NCBI GenBank assembly: GCA_918807975.1
Contig: OU964918.1
Coordinates: 36,750,477 to 36,814,476 of the forward strand
Reading direction: 5' to 3'
From: Aplidium turbinatum
Lineage: Eukaryota > Chordata > Ascidiacea > Aplousobranchia > Polyclinidae
Length of the DNA stretch: 64,000 nucleotides
Made by a program: the position numbers and the translations under genes. The notes under the pieces were generated by a model. That model saw nothing but the letters and a program-made list of their open reading frames with translations, was not told the origin of the DNA and made no database searches. Positions 55,622 to 64,000 of this stretch are shown one piece after another (positions within the stretch are counted from its first letter, which is position 1; every line of letters begins with the position of its first letter).

Positions 55622-56843
55622 TGTTGTATATCTGAATTGTGAAAGAACTACAGCTTATCGATACTATGTACAATCGAGCAACAGTTTACAATTAGCAACC
55701 ACTAAGCGAGAGCAGGGTTGCCAGATTGCCAAAACAAAAAAGGCCAAATGCATCCCCAAAAAAGGCCAAATTATAGAAAAAAAGGCCAAACCTGAGGTTT
55801 TGTTCTCTTTGTTGAAGTCAGTGGTGTTTTTGCACTTACTTTCAACAACAAATTAGATAATATTTACCCAGTTTCTATTGTTCTACATGTTATCTGTTAA
55901 AGAAGAATCGCTTAGTAAAATTCCTGAAAAAATGCAATCCATAAAATACAAACAGATAGGTATGGAAAAAATTACAATACAACTGAAATATGCATACAAT
56001 ATTAGGCTAAGCATCATCCTGTAGACTAAAAAGCCATTAACGTCCACCAGTGAGACCCAGGTGACTAGTGAGAAGGAGTTAATATTGGCATATCACTTAA
56101 TGCAATATGAAATAGTATATATATACAATATTTATACCCAACACAATTACATGTAGGCTACATTAAACACCCAACACTGCAAAATCAGAGAAATCAATTG
56201 CATTTATGTCCAACATCCTTCCACAATGAACACTCCTTATTTTAGGAATGCTAGCGCCTCTGCCATTTCGTTACAGCTAGTTTCACCATAAACAATATCA
56301 GATGTGAAACGCTTTATCATTATGGCACTGGCATCAAAGTTTGTGCAACATTTTCCATTCAGCAGCATGTCCGTTTGTATTCGCAAAATCGTTTCCAAAA
56401 GCTCAGTCTGCATTTTGTTTCGAGTTTTTTTTTTTCACCGCAGTAAGTAATGAAAAAATCCTCTCTACTACTGCATTACTGACAGGGATGCAGAGACATG
56501 TTAAAGCATAGCTAGCAAGGTCTTTGAAATGGGCATGATGTAAAACGCTACACCAAAACTTTTCACTGTTGCTAGGGATAACCAAAAGAACTATGAAAAC
56601 CAAAAGAATAAAAGGCCAAACAAATGCCAATCGGGAAACTAAAAAAGGCCAAAAAAAGGCCAAGCGGCCAAACAAAAATTGTCCAGCCAAACACTTTTCA
56701 AAAAGGCCAAATTTCTGACATTTGGCCGCAAAAAGGCCAATGTGGCAACCCTGAGCGAGAGCTACAGTACTAAACTGATCATAGCGCATACGATAACAAG
56801 ACGGTAACAGTGGGTCTTTGTTACGTCACACACGAATACCACA
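55622..56843 (-). repeat. 5' LTR (minus-strand element), interrupted by a hAT
   Basis: 55622-55712 and 56762-56843 together make the 173-bp LTR once the hAT and one copy of its 8-bp duplication are set aside. Confidence 0.9.
55713..56753 (-). mobile_element. hAT element with AGCGAGAG duplication inside an LTR
   Basis: The ends CAGGGTTGCCAGATTG and CAATGTGGCAACCCTG are inverted, and AGCGAGAG flanks both sides (55705-55712, 56754-56761). AAAAAGGCCAAA words are clustered at both ends (probable binding sites). On the minus strand a transposase end remains: CIPVSNAVVERIFSLLTAVK followed, in another frame, by text ending in a KRFTSD motif, the hAT dimerisation domain. It is internally deleted and 1041 bp long. 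Because the LTR around it is almost unmutated, this insertion is very recent. Confidence 0.92.
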
Positions 56844-56848
56844 GTTAC

Positions 56849-57509
56849 CTGGAGATGTTGTTTGATTTTGTCACATTTAGTAGGTTTTTGCGATCGTTGC
56901 TGTCTGACTGAAATTTTCTAAAAATCAGATTTTTTAAAAATTTTCTGACCCGTAAAAATATGAAGGCTTTTTGTTGGAAGCAGTAAAAAATGAGAAAAAG
57001 AAAGCAAGTGAAAAATAGTCTGACCGAAATAGTCTGGGTCAAATTGTTTTCGTTTTTCCAACCCTTGTGATGTTGAAACTTAGTGTAACCTGAAAAAAGA
57101 GCAAAAACCTACGATTATTAAATTTTTTATTCAGACAATCGCCAAAGTAAGAAAAATATGGAAAATCCTTCCATAATGTAACAAATCAGGCCGTATAAGA
57201 GAGCTGCAAAATATTCATTGGCCAAATCTGCAAAATAAATTTGTCTTGTTTTTTTGCTGTAACTTTTGCTGCTTATGCCTATAATAATCTAAAGAGATGT
57301 AGGCCATAAGATTTTTCAAACGTAAACTTGCATTTTACTAGCTGGTAAAAGTTGTCTTGTTTTTAGGCGATGAAAATATGGTTTGCTTACAGTTACACTA
57401 ATTCAACTCTCCAAGAAATATGGCCAGTTGTAGACAGCCACACTTTTGACCAATCACGTGTAAAAAAATTCCACGTTGCAAGTTTGTAGCTTTTCCCTAT
57501 CATCTAGAG
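56849..57509. other. No gene recognised
   Basis: AT-rich intron sequence. 57502-57509 (ATCTAGAG) is the duplication of the following hAT. Confidence 0.35.
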
Positions 57510-59069
57510 CAGTGGTTCCCAACCTTTTTGTTGTCACGGACCCTTTTAGACAAATTATTAATTCTGCGACCCCTACCTAAATTTTGCCTGAAACTCAATT
57601 AACATAGCCTACTATTGACTATTGCAAAGAAATTTAGTTTCACACGAGTCAGTTCAATCACAGTAACTTACTATTGTCATTGCCTATTGTAATAATTATG
57701 CTACTCAACTACTGTACGGTGTCATATCATATTGCATTGCCGCTGTGACTCCTGCGGCAAATATCAGGTCAACCAGTTGCTCAAATAAGAAAATGAATGG
57801 ATTGTTCAAGAAATATCAGCAGTATTTGAATATTAAGGTGACCCAAATTGCCATGCCGAAATTTTTTCAACGTAAGCGAATTTAATGAGATGGTTGTTGT
57901 TGCCTTTCCTGAACTAAACGACTGAGCTGCGGTTGAGTTTTTGACAATGCAACACGCATGTCATCTTCATTCTTCAACGTCCACTGTCCAGGCGATTTCG
58001 ATGTTGTTTTTATTGTAACAAGAGCTGAGAATCCTGCCTCGCAAAGGATAAGTGGTTATGAATGGTAACAAAACAATGGGTAGATTTGAAGTTGTGAGCA
58101 CCAAAATTTTTCCACAGTTTTTGAATGAAACTCAATGCGTAATAACTCTTTTGATCTCAAATCAATTAGGTCATCTTTACTGAGATCGTCGCTAATGTTG
58201 TTCAAGTCAAAAAGAAAAGGATTTCGAATCCATGTTTCAACTTCGTTCGGCAGGTGTTCTAAATTAAAATAACGTTGAAATGAGATTTGCAGGGTTTCAA
58301 GTGTGCGCAAAATTTTTCTCTCATAGAGATCAAAAGAATACATTCTCTTTGAGTTTCATCCATCAAGATAAGATCTTCTAACATTGGAAAGTTAGCGTAA
58401 TTACCTGCTTCCAATCTGCGTTTCCAAACCGGCAACTTGGCTAAAAACGCTTTCAGTTTTTCGGCTGCATCAAGTATTGTCACATCTGGTCCTTGAATGC
58501 CACGATTAATATTGTTAATATGACCGAAAATATCGGCTAAGTAGGCCATGCCGTATAGAAAACTTTTACTCTAGAAGAATTTTGAGAGGGGACTTCCTTT
58601 TGCTTTCAAAAAAGTTGATACCTTATTTTTTAGGTGTTGCAGTCGTTTTAAAACTTCTCTAGATAACCAACGTAGGCTACCTCAGAATGATACAAAAGTA
58701 CTCTGTAACTTTTTTTTTATCTGACCATATTTCTTGACAGAGCGCTTTAAAAGTACGGTGGTTTACAGCTCTGCTTTTGATGAAACTAACGACTTTCACG
58801 CAATTTGTCAAAATTTCTTTGAGACTTGCTAGTAAAGTTTTTGCTGCTAAGGCGTACCTGTGCAAGAAGCAATGGGTAACAACCACGCGAGGAGCTTCGT
58901 TTTTTACTAAAGCAGAAAATCCGGATTTGTTCCCGAGCATAGCTGGTGCTCCATCCGTGCATATAGAACAAACTTTTTTTTTCCAAAATTCATCAAGGTA
59001 ATCACGGACCCCCAAATGTTTTCTCAGGGACCCCCAAGGGGTCCGCGAACCCCAGGTTGGGAACCACTG
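57510..59069 (-). mobile_element. hAT element (ZBED5/GTF2IRD2 type) with ATCTAGAG duplication
   Basis: It starts CAGTGGTTCCCAACC and ends GGTTGGGAACCACTG, a perfect 15-bp TIR, and ATCTAGAG flanks it exactly (57502-57509, 59070-59077). Minus-strand transposase remains fill it. It is 1560 bp, so the N-terminal half of the gene is gone. Confidence 0.95.
57876..59015 (-). pseudogene. hAT transposase remnant (ZBED5/GTF2I-repeat type)
   Basis: From the right, 59015-58677 reads YLDEFWKKKVCSICTDGAPA and MLGNKSGFSALVKNEAP (the TDGAPAMLG catalytic-Asp motif) and THCFLHRYALAAKTL (the C/H motif). 58549-58259 gives AYLADIFGHINNINRGIQGP and FLAKLPVWKRRLEAGNYANF. 58343-58056 gives the stretch before the dimerisation domain (WIRNPFLFDLNN). 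The last domain itself is degraded. At least two or three frame changes separate these pieces. The BED zinc finger is absent. Confidence 0.88.
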
Positions 59070-59077
59070 ATCTAGAG

Positions 59078-60719
59078 AGTGGTGAATAATAACATATAAT
59101 ATAACTTAAGCTGGTTTGTGGCATCGAATCGCACTTTACAGGAAATTACAATCTCAATTAATGCAGAATATTTTGACTAATTTTTAAATATCAGTAAAAA
59201 CGTTTTTCGCTATTACCTTCCAAACCATTGACACTAGACAAAAACTAGCACCAAATTCGGCATCAGCAACCCCAAAAACATATAGAAACACTGAATAAAA
59301 TAGATAAACAAAAAAACAAAATGATTCTAATTTTACTCGCCTGCTTTTGTCTGTGAGAAAATTCTGTCATAATTTTTTTTAAATGCCTGCCAGTTGAATT
59401 GGTGTGATTTATGTGTGTCCCGGCCAAAAACAACACATTGTGCAACAACAGGCGTAGATCATGCAAAAACGTATCTCGGCCGAATTTAGTCCGCGGGCCA
59501 GATTTGGATAACCTTGGTCTACACTTTATTAGAGATTAGCTTGCTGGTGGCCTTGCCAATGCACGGCGCCATCTTGATAACTTTATAGTAAACACATTAC
59601 CAAATACACGGTTACGGAAGCCCACTGCTGGCGCACTGTCAAATAATTGCAGACTTTCATCGTAATGTTATTTACTTTTGCCTGATATTTTAGACTGAGA
59701 TTAAATCAGGTTGAATTTTGATTGAAACTAATGATTGAACGCCGTGCCGACTGATTAACTTGAAGCAGTGCGCGTCATAAATCTGAAGCAACACAAGAGA
59801 TTTACTGTCATCATCATCACGTGCCGTCTCCGATCCGGAGGTTGGCTGTCACTTTCTTCCACAAGTCACGTTCTTCCTCTACTCTTTTTGTTTCTCCGAT
59901 GCTTGACAAATCAGCCCACTGTATCACGTCATCTCCCCATGTTCGTCTCCTTCTTCTTTACTGTAGCAACTTAAAATTTCACTACAATACAATAATGAAA
60001 GACCTACGAGAGTGGCATTTGTTTGGATCCCATGTGAAATTTGCCTTGCGTGCAGCTCAAAAGGCAAAAACTTGTAGTTAGCATAAAGTTCTCAATTTAT
60101 AGTAGCCTGATACTAGTATAGCACTCACAAACCAATGAAAGGCCAATATAAACATGTTACCAGTCAATTTGTCATTCACTAGAAATGTTCCAGTCCCAAA
60201 CAAGGAAATAACGCAATAAAAGGTTGTCTTAACTTCACAAAAACAAACGTCAAAATAACTCCTGATTGGCATGTTAGGAAGTAAATAGATTGTATATTCC
60301 AGTTCTAATGTTTAGCTGACATTGTCATTGATTTCCATTGTCTTCGATCATGACGTTTCAAAGAAGTAAAGATGTATTCTTTGTTTTGTTGAGTATTCCA
60401 ACATTAGATATCTGATTAATCATGTGTCGCTTATTTTTTATTCTTCGTTGTTACGAAACTGAAACAAAACGATGACAATGTGAAGTCTCGTCATCACGCG
60501 TTTTGAATGACGTCATTGCTTTGGTCATCATTGAAGAACGAATGCGTTTAATTCTAGTTCATTATATTACATAATTATTATGAAAGTTGAAATGTAACTT
60601 TTGCTCAGTAACTTTATGAAACCAAATTACGATATTTGAGTAAAAGAATTTCAGTTGAATGTTATTTAAAATCCTGAAAATGTGAAAAGTTAATTGTGCA
60701 GTTTGTTTTTGTATTGCAG
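59078..60719. other. End of intron 2; solo hAT end near 59470-59517
   Basis: GTCCGCGGGCCAGATTTGG followed by ATAACCTTGG near 59490-59515 looks in reverse like a hAT terminus of the CAAGGTTATCCAAATCTGGC type. Its partner is not found. The remainder has no recognisable coding text, and the last 20 bases form the exon 3 acceptor. Confidence 0.4.
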
Positions 60720-60948
60720 AGGAATTGCCTTACTGCGATTGGTTGAATTGCCAACGGAATGATGATCAACCAAACCCACTACTACAAGGCCGATGTGGTC
60801 TTCGTTGCGGACCAATACTCCCGGATGCATGCGATAAAAAGGCAAACTGCGATGACAAAAGTGATGAAATGTTTTGTCCTCTTCTGAAGCATTGTGACAA
60901 AAACGATCCTTCATCACAAGTCTATCATGATCATTGTGAGGGAGACAG
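60720..60948 (+). CDS. LDLa gene, third visible exon (cysteine-rich)
   Basis: 229 bp between TTTTTGTATTGCAG and a GTGAAT donor. In phase 1 from exon 2 (G+AG = Glu) it reads EELPYCDWLNCQRNDDQPNP, GRCGLRCGPILPDACDKKAN and CDDKSDEMFCPLLKHCDKND, ending at EGD plus two bases (phase 2). CDKKANCDDKSDEMFC is an LDLa-type calcium-binding end (C-x3-x2-C-D-x3-DE-x2-C). The gene therefore continues to the right, but no further exon is seen before 64000. The same style of cysteine-rich, glycosylatable sequence as exon 1 supports one gene. Confidence 0.85.
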
Positions 60949-61560
60949 GTGAATAGAATAGTAATTGAATTGTTGTGTAAACAAGTTGAGGTTTCATAAT
61001 TATAAACAAACAATAGCATTTATTGCGTCACATGCACTGTATTGTAGGTGAGGTCAAAGTTGCCAGTTCCGCGGTTTTCCCGGGGGCTTAGGCTAGTTTT
61101 GTTTCGGAGTTGCAGGAAATATTTACAGTATCAGCCGAGGGTTGTGTTTTTTTGGACTACTTTTGATTTTGTTGCGGTTTTTGGGCTAATGTTTCATATT
61201 GCATATGTTTTCATGGTTTTTCATTGAAAGTGGTGTCGTAAAATTGCGTTATTAGGCTACTGCGTTACTTACTATTATTGCTACTGTGTTTTTCTTACTG
61301 TGCTTGTGGCTGGCTGATTTCTGCATGACTGCTTACTCGATGGGTCTGCTACTCATATTGTAGTGCAGTGGCCCAAGAGGCGTTGCAGGCTGTGTAGTAT
61401 GAGCGCAACTTTTATTATCGTTCTATTTTATGTTCCATAGTGTTAAGTTTGCAACCAGCTTATTGAAGCCTAACAAACGTTGACTGAAACTAAATGCGTT
61501 TTATTATAAATTAATAAGCTGCTTACTGATGGATTGCAAGTGCTTGAGACTGCTGACTTT
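60949..61560. other. Start of the next intron, no gene recognised
   Basis: Intron sequence after the GTGAAT donor, with no coding text recognised. Confidence 0.4.
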
Positions 61561-61579
61561 CGATGTAGACGTGAATGCC

Positions 61580-62850
61580 TTAAATAGAACCAAGAAATGG
61601 AAGAAAAACATTTCAAAATTATTTACGTCGGATCGTGGTAAATGCTACGACCGAAGATAAGCTTGATATTCTGGTCAGTTTGATTGATGCATCGGTGTAT
61701 TCCTATATCAGTGAATGCGATACTTTTGATGAGGCAGTTGCGCGTTTAGAAAGTGCATATGTGAAGCCCGTAAATGAAGTATTCGCTAGACACCAGCTCT
61801 ACACTTGCCATTAAACCTCTGTTGAATCGTTAGAAGATTTTTTACAACGATTAAAATCGTTAAGCGGCAATTGCAATTTCATGGATTCTACCTCCGTGCA
61901 AATCAAAAAGAGGCAATCAGGGATGCCTTTATCGCTGGTCTTCAATCGCCGTATTTGATAAAGCGAGAAGGCTTGAAGAAGCTCACAAGAGTGCTGATTG
62001 CTATAATTTGATAAGCAGCAGCATGACTCCTGAAAATTCGACCGCTCCTTGTGACAGTCAGGATGTCGCGTCACCTCAGACTGAATGTGCTACCGTGAAT
62101 CAAGCAACTTGTACGTGTTGCAGAGGAGCTCTACACAAACGAACTGACTGCCCGGCAAAGCAATCCACATGCTACAAATGTGGACGAATGGGGCATTATG
62201 CTAGGAAATGCCGATCTACACAGCGAACAAGCCAGCGGATCAAAGCTGATGTGTTTGATTCTGACAAAATGAAACCAAACTTTGAGCTATCTACGTTATC
62301 GACATCAGTTAGAAGTGGAGAAAATGTAAATTTGTATGTTCTCGGGAATGGTTCATTAGCCAGTTATCTCCTCAATACTGGAGCTAAGCTCAACCAGATG
62401 GACAGCAAATTTTGTCGTAAGGCAAAAATTGACATTGCCAGTTCCAGCACCAACATTAAAATTGATTTAGCTGAGGTGCTACTGTAGAAACTTAAGGCTG
62501 CTGTGCTGCATCGGTGGAGCTGCAAGGCCACAAACACTCCGATGTTGATTTTTCGGTTATGGATGATTTGTTATGAGATGTAATCTTGGGACGAGAATTC
62601 TTACCACAACATGAAACCGTGAGTATTAATTTTGGAGGTTCAAAGTTACTTTCGCAACTCGGTGTCTCAAAGCCACTTTGAGGTGTTGAAACAGTAGGTT
62701 TTGCCATATTTGACAGTGATGACTCTTGTTCACAGATTCTTGAAGTACTCGCGCAATATTATAGCATAAGTTTCACCTTAGAAGAAGCCACTCAAACTAT
62801 TCCTTTTTTCTATGTAGAAATTAAGATAAATGGTAATGGATTTGATACTT
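61580..62850 (+). mobile_element. Ty3/Gypsy gag-protease fossil
   Basis: Recognised parts are a gag body in pieces (about 61640-61990, with YISECDTFDEAVARLESAYV-like text), two CCHC zinc knuckles in the open stretch 62008-62487 (CTCCRGALHKRTDC and CYKCGRMGHYARKC), and the start of a protease-like region. An ILGREFLP-like block lies near 62590. It belongs to an invertebrate Ty3/Gypsy group different from the Mag-like copies. No LTRs or later pol parts are recognised. It is broken, with many breaks. Confidence 0.75.
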
Positions 62851-63185
62851 GGGTCTGACGCAAACCTATTAATACTAGTCTTTTTCTCAACTTCAGTCCT
62901 ATATGTGCTTTAAGTCTGCTTTAATCAAATCTGCCTTATTTTGTGAGCTCTACTGTATACTTTTGTTTAAACGATGACTATTTCAACATTGAAATTAATA
63001 AATCACGTTCATACTTTGGTGCCAATCATTATCCCATTTGTTTTTTAAGAAAGTTCTTAGAGATTTTTTGAATTTGGATTCCACTACATCTCTGGTTGAG
63101 GAATCTGATTTCAAGAACTTTCTAATAATCCCGTTTATTGGTAAGGACTCCAAACGTTTTGCCACAAATGTGTCCAGATCTGTTG

Positions 63186-63944
63186 GTACTACGACAGTTT
63201 ATCGAACGACTATTGATCGAACGACAGTTTATCGAAACGACAGTTTATCGAAACGACTGTTCACCGAACGACAATTTATCGAACGGCAGTTAATCGAAAA
63301 CCTAATCCCTAACCTAAAACCTAACCCTAACCCTAAAACATAACCCTAACCCTAAAACCTAACCCTAACCCCTAACCACTAACCCCTAACCACTAACCAC
63401 TAACCACTAACCACTAACCACTAACCACTAACCACTAACCACTAACCACTAACCACTAACCACTAACCACTAACGACTAACGACTAACGACTAACGACAA
63501 ACCACTAACCACTAACCACTAACCACTAACCACTAACCACTAACCACTAACCACTAACCACTAACCACTAACCACTAACCACTAACCACTAACCACTAAC
63601 CACCAACCACTAACCCTAACCCTAACCCCTAAACTCTAACCCTAACCATAACCCTAACTCTAACCTCTAACTCCTAACCCTAACCCTAACCCTAACCCTA
63701 ACCCTAACCCCTAACCCTTAACCTTTAACCCTTAACCTCTAATCCCTAACCCCTAACCCTTAACCCCTAACTCCTAACTCTAACCCCTAGACTCTAGCCC
63801 CTAGCCCCTAACCACTAACCCCTAACCCCTGAGTATTCCATTGCATATGTGCTTCGTCGTTCGATAAACTGTCTTTCGATAAACTGTCGTTCGATATTTC
63901 GATTAACTGTCGTTCGATAAATTGTCTTTCGATAAATTGTCGCG
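63186..63944. repeat. Telomere-like array flanked by inverted CGACAGTTTATCGAA repeats
   Basis: 63298-63835 is an array on the C-rich strand that mixes CCCTAA telomere units (for example 63681-63715), CCTAAC variants and a long run of about 30 CTAACCA heptamers (63380-63612, with CTAACGA variants in the middle). To the left (63186-63296) lie about six GACAGTTTATCGAAAC-type units; to the right (63856-63944) lie about five units of the same word reversed (TTCGATAAACTGTC). The whole is a foldback-like structure with an interstitial telomere-like core. No genes. Confidence 0.92.
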
Positions 63945-64000
63945 TCACGAGATTTATTAATTCAAAATATAACTTCAAGATTTTTCTGTCTACAAAAATT

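Larger units (their letters stand above)
52761..56843 (-). mobile_element. Ty3/Gypsy-type LTR retrotransposon, minus strand, hit by a hAT
   Basis: Its 173-bp LTRs (52761-52933 and 55622-56843, the latter interrupted by a hAT) differ at about one position, and GTTAC (52756-52760, 56844-56848) is the 5-bp target duplication. Read on the minus strand, the LTR is TGTGGTATTCG..TATACAACA, followed by TGGCGTCGCCGG as a presumed primer-binding site, one long frame, and a polypurine tract (AGAAAAAGGGGGG) before the other LTR. Recognised parts are gag, protease and integrase. It is broken and not autonomous as it stands, and it is a young insertion. Confidence 0.9.
35110..60719 (+). other. Intron 2 of the LDLa gene (25.6 kb)
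   Basis: The donor GTGAGT and the acceptor TTTGTTTTTGTATTGCAG (pyrimidine-rich, ending at 60719) join in phase 1. It carries two LTR elements, the 9.7-kb hAT-ended composite and a further hAT. Skipped small exons cannot be ruled out. Confidence 0.75.

Noticed and set aside
1-64000. CRISPR array, bacterial operons or rRNA genes
   Set aside because: No direct-repeat/spacer pattern, no ribosome-binding-site-led operons and no rRNA-like sequence; spliced genes and animal transposons show nuclear animal DNA.

Overview
This looks like nuclear DNA from a metazoan, most likely a marine invertebrate deuterostome and perhaps a tunicate. The reasons are an intron-containing gene for a secreted protein with LDL-receptor class A (LDLa) repeats, TTAGGG-type telomere-like repeats, AT-rich sequence with many short TAGGCCTAC-like words, and a very dense, diverse and nested transposon load. 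The tunicate guess rests on the cysteine pattern of the LDLa protein as I remember it and is not proven.

Host gene. Only one host gene is convincing. It runs on the + strand from 12365 to beyond the right part of the window. Three exons are visible: 12365-13281 (signal peptide and cysteine-rich/LDLa modules), 35021-35109 (the rest of one LDLa module) and 60720-60948 (more cysteine-rich sequence). Splice sites and reading phase agree across both introns, which are 21.7 kb and 25.6 kb long. Nearly everything else in the window is mobile DNA upstream of the gene or inside these introns.

Layout. 1-5134: end of a hAT element, a degraded Ty3/Gypsy (Mag-like) fossil, a hAT transposase relic carrying a 180-bp hAT MITE, and a pogo-like TIR element that received a 5'-truncated LINE (13-bp target duplication). 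6007-12272: a 6.3-kb DNA transposon with about 440-bp terminal inverted repeats and a 10-bp target duplication. It carries remains of a conserved but, to me, unnamed protein family and is itself hit by two hAT elements. 13282-35020 (intron 1): a BEL/Pao fossil, hAT MITEs, SINE and LINE fragments, a gypsy protease fragment, a 24-bp minisatellite, a three-deep nest at 23758-25774, two hAT elements with transposase relics, and a perfect 47-bp hairpin at 33924-34028. 35110-60719 (intron 2): a nearly whole Mag-like Ty3/Gypsy element with identical 218-bp LTRs (37021-41871); a 9.7-kb hAT-ended composite (42482-52184) holding a pogo-like fragment, a mariner relic, two tandem repeats and a 4-kb transposon with a nearly intact unnamed DDE-like transposase; a minus-strand Ty3/Gypsy element with near-identical LTRs that was hit by a hAT (52761-56843); and a ZBED5/GTF2I-type hAT (57510-59069). 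60949-64000: a gypsy gag-protease fossil and a telomere-like array flanked by inverted CGACAGTTTATCGAA-type repeats.

The most striking points are the two transposon families with conserved but unnamed transposase-like proteins (6007-12272 and 48060-52019), the very large hAT-ended composite, the perfect hairpin, and three pogo-like elements whose terminal word is repeated as an internal near-palindrome. All calls come from reading the sequence and memory of protein families. No searches were run.
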